NCBI GenBank assembly: GCA_030065095.1
Contig: JASJDP010000005.1
Location: forward strand, 1-64,000
DNA from: Rhodobacter sp.
GTDB lineage: Bacteria > Pseudomonadota > Alphaproteobacteria > Rhodobacterales > Rhodobacteraceae
DNA length: 64,000 bases
Direction of reading: 5' to 3'
Made by a program: the position numbers and the translations under genes
Notes under the pieces: model-generated
Told to the model about the DNA's origin: nothing
What the model saw: the letters and a program-made list of their open reading frames with translations, nothing else
The model's database searches: none
In this document: positions 37,912 through 46,175 of the stretch, one piece after another
Layout of the letters: each line of letters starts with the position of its first letter
Numbering within the stretch: position 1 is the stretch's first letter

Positions 37912-37930
37912 ACGGCGCAAAACGCGCCGT
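37912..37930 (+). promoter_or_regulatory. hairpin in the flagellin leader
   Basis: ACGGCGC and GCGCCGT (7 bp) around AAAAC, 6 bases before the AAAGGA ribosome-binding site of fliC. In Caulobacter the flagellin leader is the target of FlbT, and flbT is two genes downstream here. That this stem is the target is inference. Confidence 0.45.
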
Positions 37931-37949
37931 TCGTGCAAAGGACCAATCC

Positions 37950-39431
37950 ATGTCTAGCATTCTGACCAACACCAGCGCGATGGTGGCGCTGCAGACCCTT
38001 AAGGGGATCAACGCCGACCTCTCGAAAACGCAAAACGAAATCTCGACCGGCAAGTCCGTCGCCACAGCCAAGGACAACGCTTCGATCTGGGCGATTTCAA
38101 AAGTGATGGAATCGGACGTCAAGGGCTTCAAGGCGATCTCGGAAAGCCTGTCGCTCGGCCAGTCGACCGTGGCCGTGGCGCGCAACGCCTCGGAAACCGT
38201 GACCGAACTGCTGACCGAAATCAAAGGCAAGGTCGTCGCCGCGCAAGAGGAGAACGTCGACCGGGCCAAGATTCAGACCGATATCGTGGCACTGCGGGAC
38301 CAGATCAACTCGATCGTCGGCGCGGCCCAGTTCAACGGGCTGAATCTGTTGAACGGCACCGAAGACGTGAACGTTCTGTCGTCGCTCGATCGCGCCTCGG
38401 ACGGCACGGTGACCGCCAGCAACATCACCGTGGCCCGGCAGGATCTGACCACGTCGGCGGGTACCTACGGTTCCGGGACCAGCCTGTCGGCCAACGCAAC
38501 GGCCAGCGCTGCCGCGGTCGTCAATACCGCAAACTCCGAAACGCTGACCATCGCGGCGGATGCCGATGTTTCCGGCGACAGCTTCTCTGTCACCGTCGGC
38601 GGCAGCACCGTCAGCTTCAACGCCGGCGATATCACCGGCGACCAGGATGCGGCCGCTCTGGCCATCAACAATGCGATCAACGCATTGGGTCTCGAGGGCG
38701 TTTCGGCCAGCGTCTCGACCAACGTGGTGACGATCTCGTCGACCCGCGCGTTCGAGGACGTATCGCTGACGGCGTTGAAGAACGGCGCGGGCACGGGCGT
38801 GACGCTGTCGGCAACAGATATCGGCGAACGCGCCGAGACGATCACCCTTTCGGATTCGGCCAACGTCAACGACGGCGACGGATACCAGGTCACCGTCGGG
38901 TCGGATACATTCACCTATGTCGCCGGTCCCGGCGAAAACATGGAGGATGTCGCCCGCGGCCTGAAGGCGGCTGTCGATGCCGGCGGCCTGACCGACATCA
39001 CCACGGCAGTGGCGCAGAACAGCTCTGGCCAGTGGCAGTTGAAGGTCGACAACGACGGCTCCAGCCTGGGCTTCAGCGTGGTGGGCGCAGCAGGCGGGAC
39101 CGCATCCGGCGGTCTCTTCGGTCTCGGCGGAATCGACGTGACCACCAACAGCGGCGCGGATGCCGCGCTCGGCAATATCGAGACCCTGATCCAGACATCG
39201 ATCGACGCCTCGGCCTCGTTCGGGTCGGATCAGGGCCGGATCGACACCCAGTCGGATTTCGTCAGCAAGCTGATGGACTCGCTGAAGGCCGGCATCGGGT
39301 CGCTTGTCGACGCCGACATGGAAGAGGCGTCGGCGCGGCTGCAGGCCCTGCAGGTGCAACAGCAGCTGGGCATTCAGTCGCTGTCGATCGCCAACCAGGC
39401 GCCGCAGTCGATTCTGTCGCTCTTCCGGTAA
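37950..39431 (+). CDS. fliC: flagellin
   Basis: The filament subunit, exported and polymerised outside the cell. The 493-residue product starts MSSILTNTSAMVALQTLKGI and ends with SLSIANQAPQSILSLFR, the conserved D0/D1 ends of alphaproteobacterial flagellins. Conserved N- and C-terminal parts frame a variable, Ser/Thr/Asp-rich central domain (about 150-400). That centre makes it longer than the roughly 270-residue Caulobacter type. The leader from 37724 is 226 bp long and contains a hairpin before the ribosome-binding site. A hairpin follows the gene, then flaF and flbT. Confidence 0.97.
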   Translation: MSSILTNTSAMVALQTLKGINADLSKTQNEISTGKSVATAKDNASIWAISKVMESDVKGFKAISESLSLGQSTVAVARNASETVTELLTEIKGKVVAAQEENVDRAKIQTDIVALRDQINSIVGAAQFNGLNLLNGTEDVNVLSSLDRASDGTVTASNITVARQDLTTSAGTYGSGTSLSANATASAAAVVNTANSETLTIAADADVSGDSFSVTVGGSTVSFNAGDITGDQDAAALAINNAINALGLEGVSASVSTNVVTISSTRAFEDVSLTALKNGAGTGVTLSATDIGERAETITLSDSANVNDGDGYQVTVGSDTFTYVAGPGENMEDVARGLKAAVDAGGLTDITTAVAQNSSGQWQLKVDNDGSSLGFSVVGAAGGTASGGLFGLGGIDVTTNSGADAALGNIETLIQTSIDASASFGSDQGRIDTQSDFVSKLMDSLKAGIGSLVDADMEEASARLQALQVQQQLGIQSLSIANQAPQSILSLFR

Positions 39432-39442
39432 GCGCACAAGGT

Positions 39443-39471
39443 CCGGGGCGCGGGTCAGACCCCCGCCCCGG
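39443..39471 (+). terminator. hairpin after flagellin
   Basis: CCGGGGCG (39443-39450) pairs with CGCCCCGG (39464-39471), and an inner GGGT/ACCC stem extends it. There is no T-run, so it is probably a partial terminator or 3' stabiliser that keeps flagellin mRNA more abundant than flaF-flbT. Confidence 0.5.
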
Positions 39472-39523
39472 CCCCCTCGCGCGCCGAACTCTCTGATCGC
39501 AACTCATCCCGGAAGGACCCGAC

Positions 39524-39901
39524 GTGAACGCACAGGAGATGGCCCGAACGGCCTATACGTCCAACGCCGCCCCGATCCGCACGCATCAAAGCACCGAATT
39601 CGACGTTTTCGCACAGATTACCAGCCGCCTGAAATCCGCCGCATCGCGCGGCAAGGCCGGATTTCCAGACCTGGTTTCGGCCGTCCACGACAACCGCAGA
39701 CTCTGGACGCTGCTGGCCGGGGAGGTGGCCGGCGAGGACAATGCCCTGCCCCAGGCGCTGCGGGCCCGGTTGTTCTACCTTGCCGAGTTCACCTTGCACC
39801 ATAGTGCCAAGGTCATCGACGGTTCGGGCGAAGCCGGCGTGCTGGTCGACATAAACACTGCCGTGATGCATGGGCTGCGCCAGCAGGAGGCGGCAGCATG
39901 A
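39524..39901 (+). CDS. flaF: flagellar biosynthesis regulator FlaF
   Basis: A 125-residue helical protein required for flagellin synthesis and export in alphaproteobacteria. GTG start with GGAAGGA upstream. The AYTSNAAPIRTHQSTEFDVFAQITSRL and VHDNRRLWTLLAGEV segments are typical. It overlaps flbT by 4 bp. FlaF promotes and FlbT limits flagellin expression in Caulobacter, so the pair tunes filament output. Confidence 0.9.
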   Translation: MNAQEMARTAYTSNAAPIRTHQSTEFDVFAQITSRLKSAASRGKAGFPDLVSAVHDNRRLWTLLAGEVAGEDNALPQALRARLFYLAEFTLHHSAKVIDGSGEAGVLVDINTAVMHGLRQQEAAA

Positions 39902-40302
39902 GCGGTCTCGTTCTGAAGCTCGGCCCCAAGGAACGGGTGCTGGTCAATGGCGCGGTCATCGAAAACGGGGACCGGCGTTCGCGCCTGTCCATCGTGACGC
40001 CCAATGCCAACATCCTTCGCCTGCGCGATGCGATCCATCCCGAAGAGGTCAATACGCCGGTGCGGCGGATCTGCTATATCGCACAGCTTGTCCTGACCGG
40101 TGATGCGGATCCGGAGGACGCCAGGATGCAGCTTTTGCGCGGGATCGAACAGCTCAGCCAGGCCCTGACCGATCACGACAGCCGCAGGCAACTGGGGATG
40201 GCGACCGAAGAAGTCCTGGCCAAACGCTACTATCAGGCGCTCAAGGCGCTACGGAGCCTGTTGCCCCGCGAGGAACGGCTTCTCGCGGCGCGGCCGCAAT
40301 GA
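39898..40302 (+). CDS. flbT: flagellar biosynthesis repressor FlbT
   Basis: A 134-residue post-transcriptional regulator that destabilises flagellin mRNA when assembly is incomplete. The sequence SGLVLKLGPKERVLVNGAVIENGDRRSRLSI and NILRLRDAIHPEEVNTPVRRICY is diagnostic. ATGA overlaps join it to flaF upstream and to the DUF1217 gene downstream, so the three are translationally coupled. Confidence 0.93.
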   Translation: MSGLVLKLGPKERVLVNGAVIENGDRRSRLSIVTPNANILRLRDAIHPEEVNTPVRRICYIAQLVLTGDADPEDARMQLLRGIEQLSQALTDHDSRRQLGMATEEVLAKRYYQALKALRSLLPREERLLAARPQ

Positions 40303-41132
40303 GCTTTCAGCCGGTCGTGCCCTTCGGTGGCTACGCGGGGTGGAGCTTTCTGTCCCGCACGCGCGAGGCTCAGCAGGAAGCGTTCGACACCTCGGCGGCG
40401 CTGTCGCGGGATGTGAGGTATTTCGAGGACAATATCGGCAAGATCGTCAGCGCCGAAGACCTGGTTGCCGACCGCCGCCTGCTTCAGGTGGCGCTCGGCG
40501 CCTTCGGGCTGGACGAAGATATCAACAACAAATACTTCCTGCAGAAGGTGTTGGAAGACGGCACGCTCGATCCCGAGGCATTGGCAAACCGTCTGTCGGA
40601 CAAGCGTTACCTTGAGTTTGCCGAGGCGTTCGGATTTGGCGACTTCGCGGTGCCGCGCACGGTCCTGACGGAGTTTGCTGTGGAAATCACGACTGCCTAC
40701 AAGACGCAGCAGTTCGAGATCGCGGTTGGCAACCAAAATCCCGATATGCGCCTGGCGATGGGTCTGGATCGCGCCTTGGCAGACATCGCGTCGAAAGACA
40801 CCACCAACGATGGCCGCTGGTTCCTGGTGATGGGTCAGCCGCCGGTGCGAGTGGTGTTCGAGCGGGCGCTGGGTCTGCCAAGCTCCGTCGGCGCGCTGGA
40901 CCTCGATCAGCAGCTGGCGGCGTTTCGGGACAAGGCCGAGGCGCGATTCGGCAGCCGGGAAATCGCGCAATTCGCGGACGCGGCGAAGCGGGAGGCATTG
41001 GTGCGGCTCTTCCTGTTGCAGTCCGACGTTTCGGTCGCGACCTCGGGCACATCCGCTGGCAGCGCAGCACTTGCGCTTCTGCAGGCGGGGCCGGCCGGCA
41101 CCGGCGGACTTTTTGGTCTGCTAGGCGATTGA
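40299..41132 (+). CDS. DUF1217 flagellar protein
   Basis: A 277-residue protein with the DUF1217 pattern, including FQPVVPFGGYAGWSFLSRTR, DVRYFEDNIGKI and a second similar helical half. It is found in alphaproteobacterial flagellar clusters. Its role is unknown, although an association with the rod or hook and export is often supposed. It overlaps flbT by 4 bp. Glycine-rich C-terminus. There is no signal peptide. Confidence 0.85.
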   Translation: MSFQPVVPFGGYAGWSFLSRTREAQQEAFDTSAALSRDVRYFEDNIGKIVSAEDLVADRRLLQVALGAFGLDEDINNKYFLQKVLEDGTLDPEALANRLSDKRYLEFAEAFGFGDFAVPRTVLTEFAVEITTAYKTQQFEIAVGNQNPDMRLAMGLDRALADIASKDTTNDGRWFLVMGQPPVRVVFERALGLPSSVGALDLDQQLAAFRDKAEARFGSREIAQFADAAKREALVRLFLLQSDVSVATSGTSAGSAALALLQAGPAGTGGLFGLLGD

Positions 41133-41387
41133 ACGGCGCAGCTTCGACTGGCTGTGGATGGTCCGCGGAGTGCGATCTGCACGCGCCGCTGACCGTCACG
41201 GCGGACAGGGGCATCACTCCCGATCTTCATCGATCCTGGTCAGGCCGGTTTTGGCCATTGGTACGCCGGGGAGCTCAACGCCGGAACGTTTGGGACCAAT
41301 CGGCATGCTGTTCAGCCGGTTGTCCGTCGGATCGGAAATCAGATCGCGGACATTGGCGGTGGCGCGCGTGCGACCTGAGAACCGGCC

Positions 41388-42746
41388 CTAAAGCTCTGAC
41401 GGATCGCCATCCGCGGCCCCGCCTTCCACGCCGGATCCAAGACACCCGGCCAGCCTTTCGAAACTCGCCGCAATCCCGTCGGGCGCGTTCTCGGTCATAA
41501 ACCTGTCGAGTGCCGGAAATGCGGCAACCGCCGCATCGACCGCCGGATCTGATCCGGCGGCGTAGAGCCCCGCCTGGATCATCATCTCGGACCGGTCATA
41601 AGCGCCCAACAGCCTCCGGGCCCCGGAAATCAGGCCATTCTCGGTTTTGCTTGCCGCCTCAGGCAGCGATCGTGACACCGACCGCAGAAGATCGATCGCC
41701 GGAAACCGTCCGCGTTCCGCAATCTTGCGGTCAAGCACGACATGCCCGTCCAGCACGCCGCGCAGGATATCGGCGACGGGTTCCTCCATGTCCGACCCTG
41801 CCAGCAACACGCTGAAAACGGCGGTGATGTCACCGCCGAACCCCGTCCCGGTACCGGCCCGCTCGCACAGCGCGGTGATCAGATGCGCCGTCGACGGAGG
41901 ATATCCGCGCAAAGAGCCGGACTCGCCTGCTGCCAGAGCGACCTCGCGGTGCGCATCGGCGAAGCGCGTGACGCTATCGGCAAGAAACAGGACCTGCCGG
42001 CCTTGGTCGCGGAAGTGCTCGGCAACCGCCATGGCCGTCCAGGCGCACCGCCGCCGAACCATCGGCGAGGTGTCCGAGGTCGCGGCCACAACGACCGCGC
42101 GCGCCATGCCCGCCGGTCCAAGCACGCGTTCCACGAATTCGCGCACCTCGCGTCCGCGTTCGCCGATCATCGCGATGATCACCATGTCGGTCTGCAGCCC
42201 CAGCGCAAGCTTTGCCAGCACGGTCGTCTTGCCAACTCCCGATCCGGCAAAAAGCCCGATCCGCTGCCCGCGGACGATCGGCAGGAGGGTGTCGAACACG
42301 GCCATCCCGGTTGCGAGCCGCCGGCCCAATCCGCGCCGCTCGGTCGGATTGATCGGACTGCCGCGCAGGGCCCGCGGGCTGTCGCCGCGCAGGATCGGCG
42401 TGCCGTCCAGCGCCTGGCCGAAGGGGTCGATCACCCGGCCGATCCAGCTGTCATGAGGCGCGATGCTGTTCTGGCCGCGCAGGATCACATGGTCGCCGAT
42501 CTGCAGACCCTCGGCGCTGCCATCCGGCAGGATCGTCGCCGCCTCGGGCGCCAGCGTCAGCACTTCGCCACGGACCGAATTGCCGTGCGCATCCGGCAGT
42601 TCGACGATGTCGCCCAGGGCGGCGGTGTCCGAAAGGCCGGTCACCGAAACCGTCCCGCCACCAAGCGCACTGATCCGCCCCACCGGAAATGAAGTGCGGA
42701 CGCTGCGGATCTCGGCCGTCAGCACATCCAGTCCGATCCCTGGCAT
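41388..42746 (-). CDS. fliI: flagellum-specific ATPase FliI
   Basis: The hexameric ATPase of the flagellar type III export apparatus, related to F1-beta. The 452-residue product has Walker A GSGVGKT at 168-174. The Walker B region GRQVLFLADSVTRFADAHREVALAAGE and the C-terminal ADILRGVLDGHVVLDRKIAERG follow. It is a single minus-strand gene between DUF1217 and flgB. The frame remains open for 57 codons beyond its TAG stop (41387-41217). Confidence 0.96.
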   Translation of the reverse strand: MPGIGLDVLTAEIRSVRTSFPVGRISALGGGTVSVTGLSDTAALGDIVELPDAHGNSVRGEVLTLAPEAATILPDGSAEGLQIGDHVILRGQNSIAPHDSWIGRVIDPFGQALDGTPILRGDSPRALRGSPINPTERRGLGRRLATGMAVFDTLLPIVRGQRIGLFAGSGVGKTTVLAKLALGLQTDMVIIAMIGERGREVREFVERVLGPAGMARAVVVAATSDTSPMVRRRCAWTAMAVAEHFRDQGRQVLFLADSVTRFADAHREVALAAGESGSLRGYPPSTAHLITALCERAGTGTGFGGDITAVFSVLLAGSDMEEPVADILRGVLDGHVVLDRKIAERGRFPAIDLLRSVSRSLPEAASKTENGLISGARRLLGAYDRSEMMIQAGLYAAGSDPAVDAAVAAFPALDRFMTENAPDGIAASFERLAGCLGSGVEGGAADGDPSEL

Positions 42747-42791
42747 GTCCGGTCTCCTGCTTTCTGAAAACGGTTTCTAAACGAATCACCG

Positions 42792-42806
42792 TTAAGCCTT
42801 GGTTGA
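42792..42806 (+). promoter_or_regulatory. CtrA-like box before flgB
   Basis: TTAA-N7-TTGA, one mismatch from the CtrA consensus TTAA-N7-TTAA. It lies between divergent fliI and flgB and 21 bp before the flgB start. CtrA controls flagellar genes in many alphaproteobacteria; binding here is inference. Confidence 0.45.
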
Positions 42807-42827
42807 AACCTCGTGGGAGAAACCCCG

Positions 42828-43220
42828 ATGTACGGCACGTTAGAGATATTCCGCATGGCACATGGGCTTGCCGTTCATGCCAGCGCCCGGCAATCGGCGA
42901 TCGCCGGCAACGTCGCCAACGCAGATACGCCCGGCTACCGTGCCCAGGATATCGCCCCGTTCTCCGAAACCTATCGAGCGGAACCGCACAGCACCGCACT
43001 GCGCGGCACACGGGCGGGTCATCTTGGCGGCGAGGGCGCCGCAAGTCCCGAGCCAAGGACCCACGACGCACCCGGGCCCTCGGCACCCAACGGCAATACC
43101 GTATCGCTGGAAACCGAAATGATGAAAGGGGTCGAGGTCCGGCAGACCCATGAAATGGCCCTGTCCATTTACAAGACATCGCTCGATATCCTGCGCACGT
43201 CGCTCGGCCGGGCACGGTAG
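42828..43220 (+). CDS. flgB: flagellar proximal rod protein FlgB
   Basis: 130 residues from ATG 42828 (ribosome-binding site GGGAGAAA). It has the rod/hook family N-terminal helix with HASARQSAIAGNVANADTPGYRAQD and the C-terminal helix (VEVRQTHEMALSIYKTSLDILRTSLGR). It is first of the plus-strand operon flgB-flgC-fliE-fliQ-flgF-flgG-flgA-flgH-fliL. Confidence 0.94.
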   Translation: MYGTLEIFRMAHGLAVHASARQSAIAGNVANADTPGYRAQDIAPFSETYRAEPHSTALRGTRAGHLGGEGAASPEPRTHDAPGPSAPNGNTVSLETEMMKGVEVRQTHEMALSIYKTSLDILRTSLGRAR

Positions 43221-43232
43221 GGGGCTTGCACG

Positions 43233-43625
43233 ATGAGCGACCTGTTTCAGACACTGGCGGCCTCGGCGAGCGGGATGAGGGCCCAGGCTGCGCGCCTGCG
43301 CCACGTCTCGGAAAACATCGCCAATGCCGACACGCCCGGATACCGCCGCAAGACCGCGCCGTTTCGACAGATCGTCGAGGCGGGGCGCGCCACCGGACTG
43401 GTCGAAACCGGCCGGGTCCGGCTCGATCAGCGCGATCTGCCGCAGGTCTATGACCCCGGCCATCCGCTGGCAGATAAAACCGGCCACTATGACGGCTCGA
43501 ATGTCGACCTGGTGGTCGAGATCGCGGACGCGCGCGAAGCGCAACGCAGCTATGAGGCGAACCTCAGGATGTTCGATCAGGCCCGGCAAATGTCGACCCG
43601 CCTGATCGAGCTGCTGCGCAGATAG
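43233..43625 (+). CDS. flgC: flagellar rod protein FlgC
   Basis: A 130-residue proximal rod subunit. The N-terminal ASASGMRAQAARLRHVSENIANADTPGYRRK and the C-terminal NVDLVVEIADAREAQRSYEANLRMFDQARQM are characteristic. It follows flgB by 12 bp. Confidence 0.96.
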   Translation: MSDLFQTLAASASGMRAQAARLRHVSENIANADTPGYRRKTAPFRQIVEAGRATGLVETGRVRLDQRDLPQVYDPGHPLADKTGHYDGSNVDLVVEIADAREAQRSYEANLRMFDQARQMSTRLIELLRR

Positions 43626-43636
43626 GAGGGACCAGA

Positions 43637-43933
43637 ATGGATGTCCGACCTTCGTTTGCCGCGGCAGCCTATGCGGCAACCCGTCCGGCGACTGCGCCAA
43701 GCGCCGCGCCGGACGGATCCGGCGCGAAACAGGAGTTGTCGAAATTCGCCGGAGATTTCGCCGAGACGCTGCACAAGGGCGAAGAGACCGCCAAGGCGGC
43801 GATGACCGGTGGGGCCGACCCGCACGCCCTGGTGCAGGCGCTGGCGCAGACGGAACTGGCCGTCGAGACGGCGGTAACGGTGCGTGACAAGGTCGTCGAG
43901 GCCTATCAGGAAATCCTGCGGATGCCGGTCTAG
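43637..43933 (+). CDS. fliE: flagellar hook-basal body protein FliE
   Basis: The 98-residue adaptor between the MS ring and the rod. The segment FAGDFAETLHKGEETAKAAMTGGADPHALVQALAQTELAVETAVTVRDKVVEAYQEILRMPV is the conserved FliE C-terminal two-thirds. It follows flgC by 11 bp and precedes fliQ by 4 bp. Confidence 0.94.
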   Translation: MDVRPSFAAAAYAATRPATAPSAAPDGSGAKQELSKFAGDFAETLHKGEETAKAAMTGGADPHALVQALAQTELAVETAVTVRDKVVEAYQEILRMPV

Positions 43934-43937
43934 GCGC

Positions 43938-44207
43938 ATGATGGATGAAATCATCTTTTACGACACGCTGCGCCAGGGGCTTTGGGTGTCGGTCATCATC
44001 TCGACGCCGATCCTGGTGGTGGCGCTGGTCGTCGGCCTGATCATCGGCCTGTTCCAGGCGCTGACGTCGGTGCAGGAAATGACGCTGACCTTCGTGCCCA
44101 AGCTGGCCGCGATGCTGGCGGTGTTCTGGATTTCGATGGGCTTCATGACGGAAACGCTCACCAGCTTCTTCCAGGTACAGCTGATGCCGCTGATTGCCGG
44201 AGGGTAA
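43938..44207 (+). CDS. fliQ: flagellar export protein FliQ
   Basis: An 89-residue export-gate protein with two membrane helices, VSVIISTPILVVALVVGLIIGLFQALTSVQEMTLTF and a second toward the C-terminus. Start ATG 43938; the next codon is also ATG. Four FliQ copies join FliP5 and FliR1 in the gate, and both partners are encoded in this window. Confidence 0.95.
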   Translation: MMDEIIFYDTLRQGLWVSVIISTPILVVALVVGLIIGLFQALTSVQEMTLTFVPKLAAMLAVFWISMGFMTETLTSFFQVQLMPLIAGG

Positions 44208-44209
44208 CG

Positions 44210-44926
44210 ATGGACAGTCCCGGGTATACCTCTTTGACCCGCCAGTCAGGTCTTCTGCGCGAAATGCAGGCGGTGGCGAACAATATCGCCAATATCTCGA
44301 CAACCGGGTTCCGGCGCGAGGGGCTGGTTTTTTCCGAGTTCGTTACCACGCTGGAACCGGGTGAGCCGTCGTTGTCGATGGCCAGCGCACGGGCGAGACA
44401 TATCGACACCGCGCAAGGCCCTCTGACCCGGACGAACGGCACATATGATTTCGCGATCGAGGGCAAAGGATTCTTTCTTGTCGAGACCGCCGATGGCCGC
44501 GAACTGACCCGGGCGGGATCTTTCACGCCGTCTGCCGCAGGCGAGCTGGTCACGCCCGATGGCGCGCGGCTGCTCGACGGGGCCGGCGTGCCGGTGTTCA
44601 TTCCGCCGGACGCCCGGGCCGTTGCGCTGGCCGCCGACGGGACGCTTTCCGCCGATGGCCGCCCGCTGACGCAAATCGGGCTCTGGTCGGCGGCGGAACC
44701 GGAGGATCTTGGGCGCAAGGCAGGGGTGCGCTTCGCCGCAGAAGGGGACCTGGTGCCGGAGGAGGGTGCCGTGATCCTGCAAGGGTTCGTCGAAAATTCC
44801 AACGTCGATGCGGTGTCGGAAATCGCCCGGATGATCGAGGTGCAGCACGCCTATCAGATGGGCCAGCAATTCCTTGACCGCGAAGATCAACGCATCCGCG
44901 CGGTTCTGCAAACGCTCGGCCGGTAA
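44210..44926 (+). CDS. flgF: flagellar rod protein FlgF
   Basis: 238 residues from ATG 44210, 2 bp after the fliQ stop (ribosome-binding site GGAGGG). It has the rod/hook signature REMQAVANNIANISTTGFRREG, the central FAIEGKGFFLVETADGRELTRAGSF and the C-terminal GFVENSNVDAVSEIARMIEVQHAYQMGQQFL. It is distinguished from FlgG by its shorter length and its order just before flgG. Confidence 0.94.
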   Translation: MDSPGYTSLTRQSGLLREMQAVANNIANISTTGFRREGLVFSEFVTTLEPGEPSLSMASARARHIDTAQGPLTRTNGTYDFAIEGKGFFLVETADGRELTRAGSFTPSAAGELVTPDGARLLDGAGVPVFIPPDARAVALAADGTLSADGRPLTQIGLWSAAEPEDLGRKAGVRFAAEGDLVPEEGAVILQGFVENSNVDAVSEIARMIEVQHAYQMGQQFLDREDQRIRAVLQTLGR

Positions 44927-44938
44927 GGGAGAGACGAC

Positions 44939-45724
44939 ATGCGAGCTCTGAAGATCGCAGCGACGGGCATGAGTGCCCAGCAAATGCGGGTCGAGGTGAT
45001 ATCGAACAACCTCGCGAACATGAACACCACCGGCTACAACGCGCGCCGCGCCGAGTTCGCCGACCTGCACTATCAGCAGGTCACCCGGGCGGGCACGATC
45101 AATGCGGCCGACGGCACCGTCCTGCCGACAGGCGTGCAACTGGGACTTGGCGTGCGGCCTGCCTCGGTCACCGTGACGCTGCAGCAGGGCTCGCTGGGTC
45201 TTACGGGCGGCGATCTGGATGTCGCGATCGAGGGCGCCGGCTATCTCGAGGTCACGTTGCCAAACGGCCTGTCGGGCTATACCCGCGACGGCGCGCTGAA
45301 GCGCACGGCCGACGGGTTGATCGTGACGTCCGACGGCCACGCCGTGGTGCCCGATATCGTCATCCCGGACGATGCGCGGTCGATCTCGATCAATCCCCAG
45401 GGCGAGGTCTATGCCTATTTCGCCGACCGGGTCGCGCCGGAGCTTCTGGGTCAATTCACCCTGGCGGGATTTTCGAACGACAAGGGGCTGGAAGCGATCG
45501 GGTCCAACCTGTTTACCGAAACCGCAGCCTCGGGTCCGGCACTGGTCGGCAATCCCGGCGACGACGGACTCGGAACCTTGCGGCAGGGCTACCTCGAGGA
45601 CAGCTCGGTCGATGCTGTGCGTGAAGTGACCGAGTTGATCGAGGCGCAACGGGGGTATGAGCTGAATGCCAAGGTCATCACCGCCGCCGATCAGATGCTG
45701 TCGGCGACGACGCAGGTGAGATGA
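44939..45724 (+). CDS. flgG: flagellar distal rod protein FlgG
   Basis: A 261-residue distal rod subunit beginning MRALKIAATGMSAQQMRVEVISNNLANMNTTGYNARRAEF. It continues with DVAIEGAGYLEVTLPNG and ends LIEAQRGYELNAKVITAADQML. It overlaps flgA by 4 bp. Confidence 0.97.
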   Translation: MRALKIAATGMSAQQMRVEVISNNLANMNTTGYNARRAEFADLHYQQVTRAGTINAADGTVLPTGVQLGLGVRPASVTVTLQQGSLGLTGGDLDVAIEGAGYLEVTLPNGLSGYTRDGALKRTADGLIVTSDGHAVVPDIVIPDDARSISINPQGEVYAYFADRVAPELLGQFTLAGFSNDKGLEAIGSNLFTETAASGPALVGNPGDDGLGTLRQGYLEDSSVDAVREVTELIEAQRGYELNAKVITAADQMLSATTQVR

Positions 45725-46164
45725 TGATCCGCCTCGTATGCGTGATCGCGGCGGCCCTCGCGGCGCCGGTCCGGTCCGAGACCCTGGTGGCGGCGCGCAC
45801 GGTCCGAAGCCAGGCGATCCTGACGCCGAACGATCTGGCCGTGATTGCAAAGACCGTTCCGGGCGCGCTGAACGACATCGACGCGGCGGTCGGTCTCGAG
45901 GCGCGCGTCGTGCTGTATGCCGGCCGCCCCATCCGTCCGGGCGATATCGGTCCCGCAGCGATCATCGAACGCAACCAGATCGTCATGGTGCTGTTCCGCC
46001 GCGGTGGCCTCAGCATTGCCGCCGAGGCGCGCGCCCTGGGCCGCGCCGGGGTCGGCGATGCGCTGCGGGTCATGAACCTGGCCTCGCGCAGCACCGTCAC
46101 CGGCATCGTGCGTGGCGATGGCACGGTCACTGTCGGCGGCCCGGATATGTCGGGATTGAACTAG
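45721..46164 (+). CDS. flgA: flagella basal body P-ring formation protein FlgA
   Basis: A 147-residue periplasmic chaperone for the P-ring protein FlgI. A signal peptide (cleavage near residue 19) is followed by a single SAF-like domain with LVAARTVRSQAILTPNDLAVI and GGLSIAAEARALGRAGVGDALRVMN. It is shorter than the 219-residue Salmonella FlgA because the N-terminal domain is missing, as in other alphaproteobacteria. Confidence 0.9.
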   Translation: MMIRLVCVIAAALAAPVRSETLVAARTVRSQAILTPNDLAVIAKTVPGALNDIDAAVGLEARVVLYAGRPIRPGDIGPAAIIERNQIVMVLFRRGGLSIAAEARALGRAGVGDALRVMNLASRSTVTGIVRGDGTVTVGGPDMSGLN

Positions 46165-46175
46165 GGAGCCCCACC

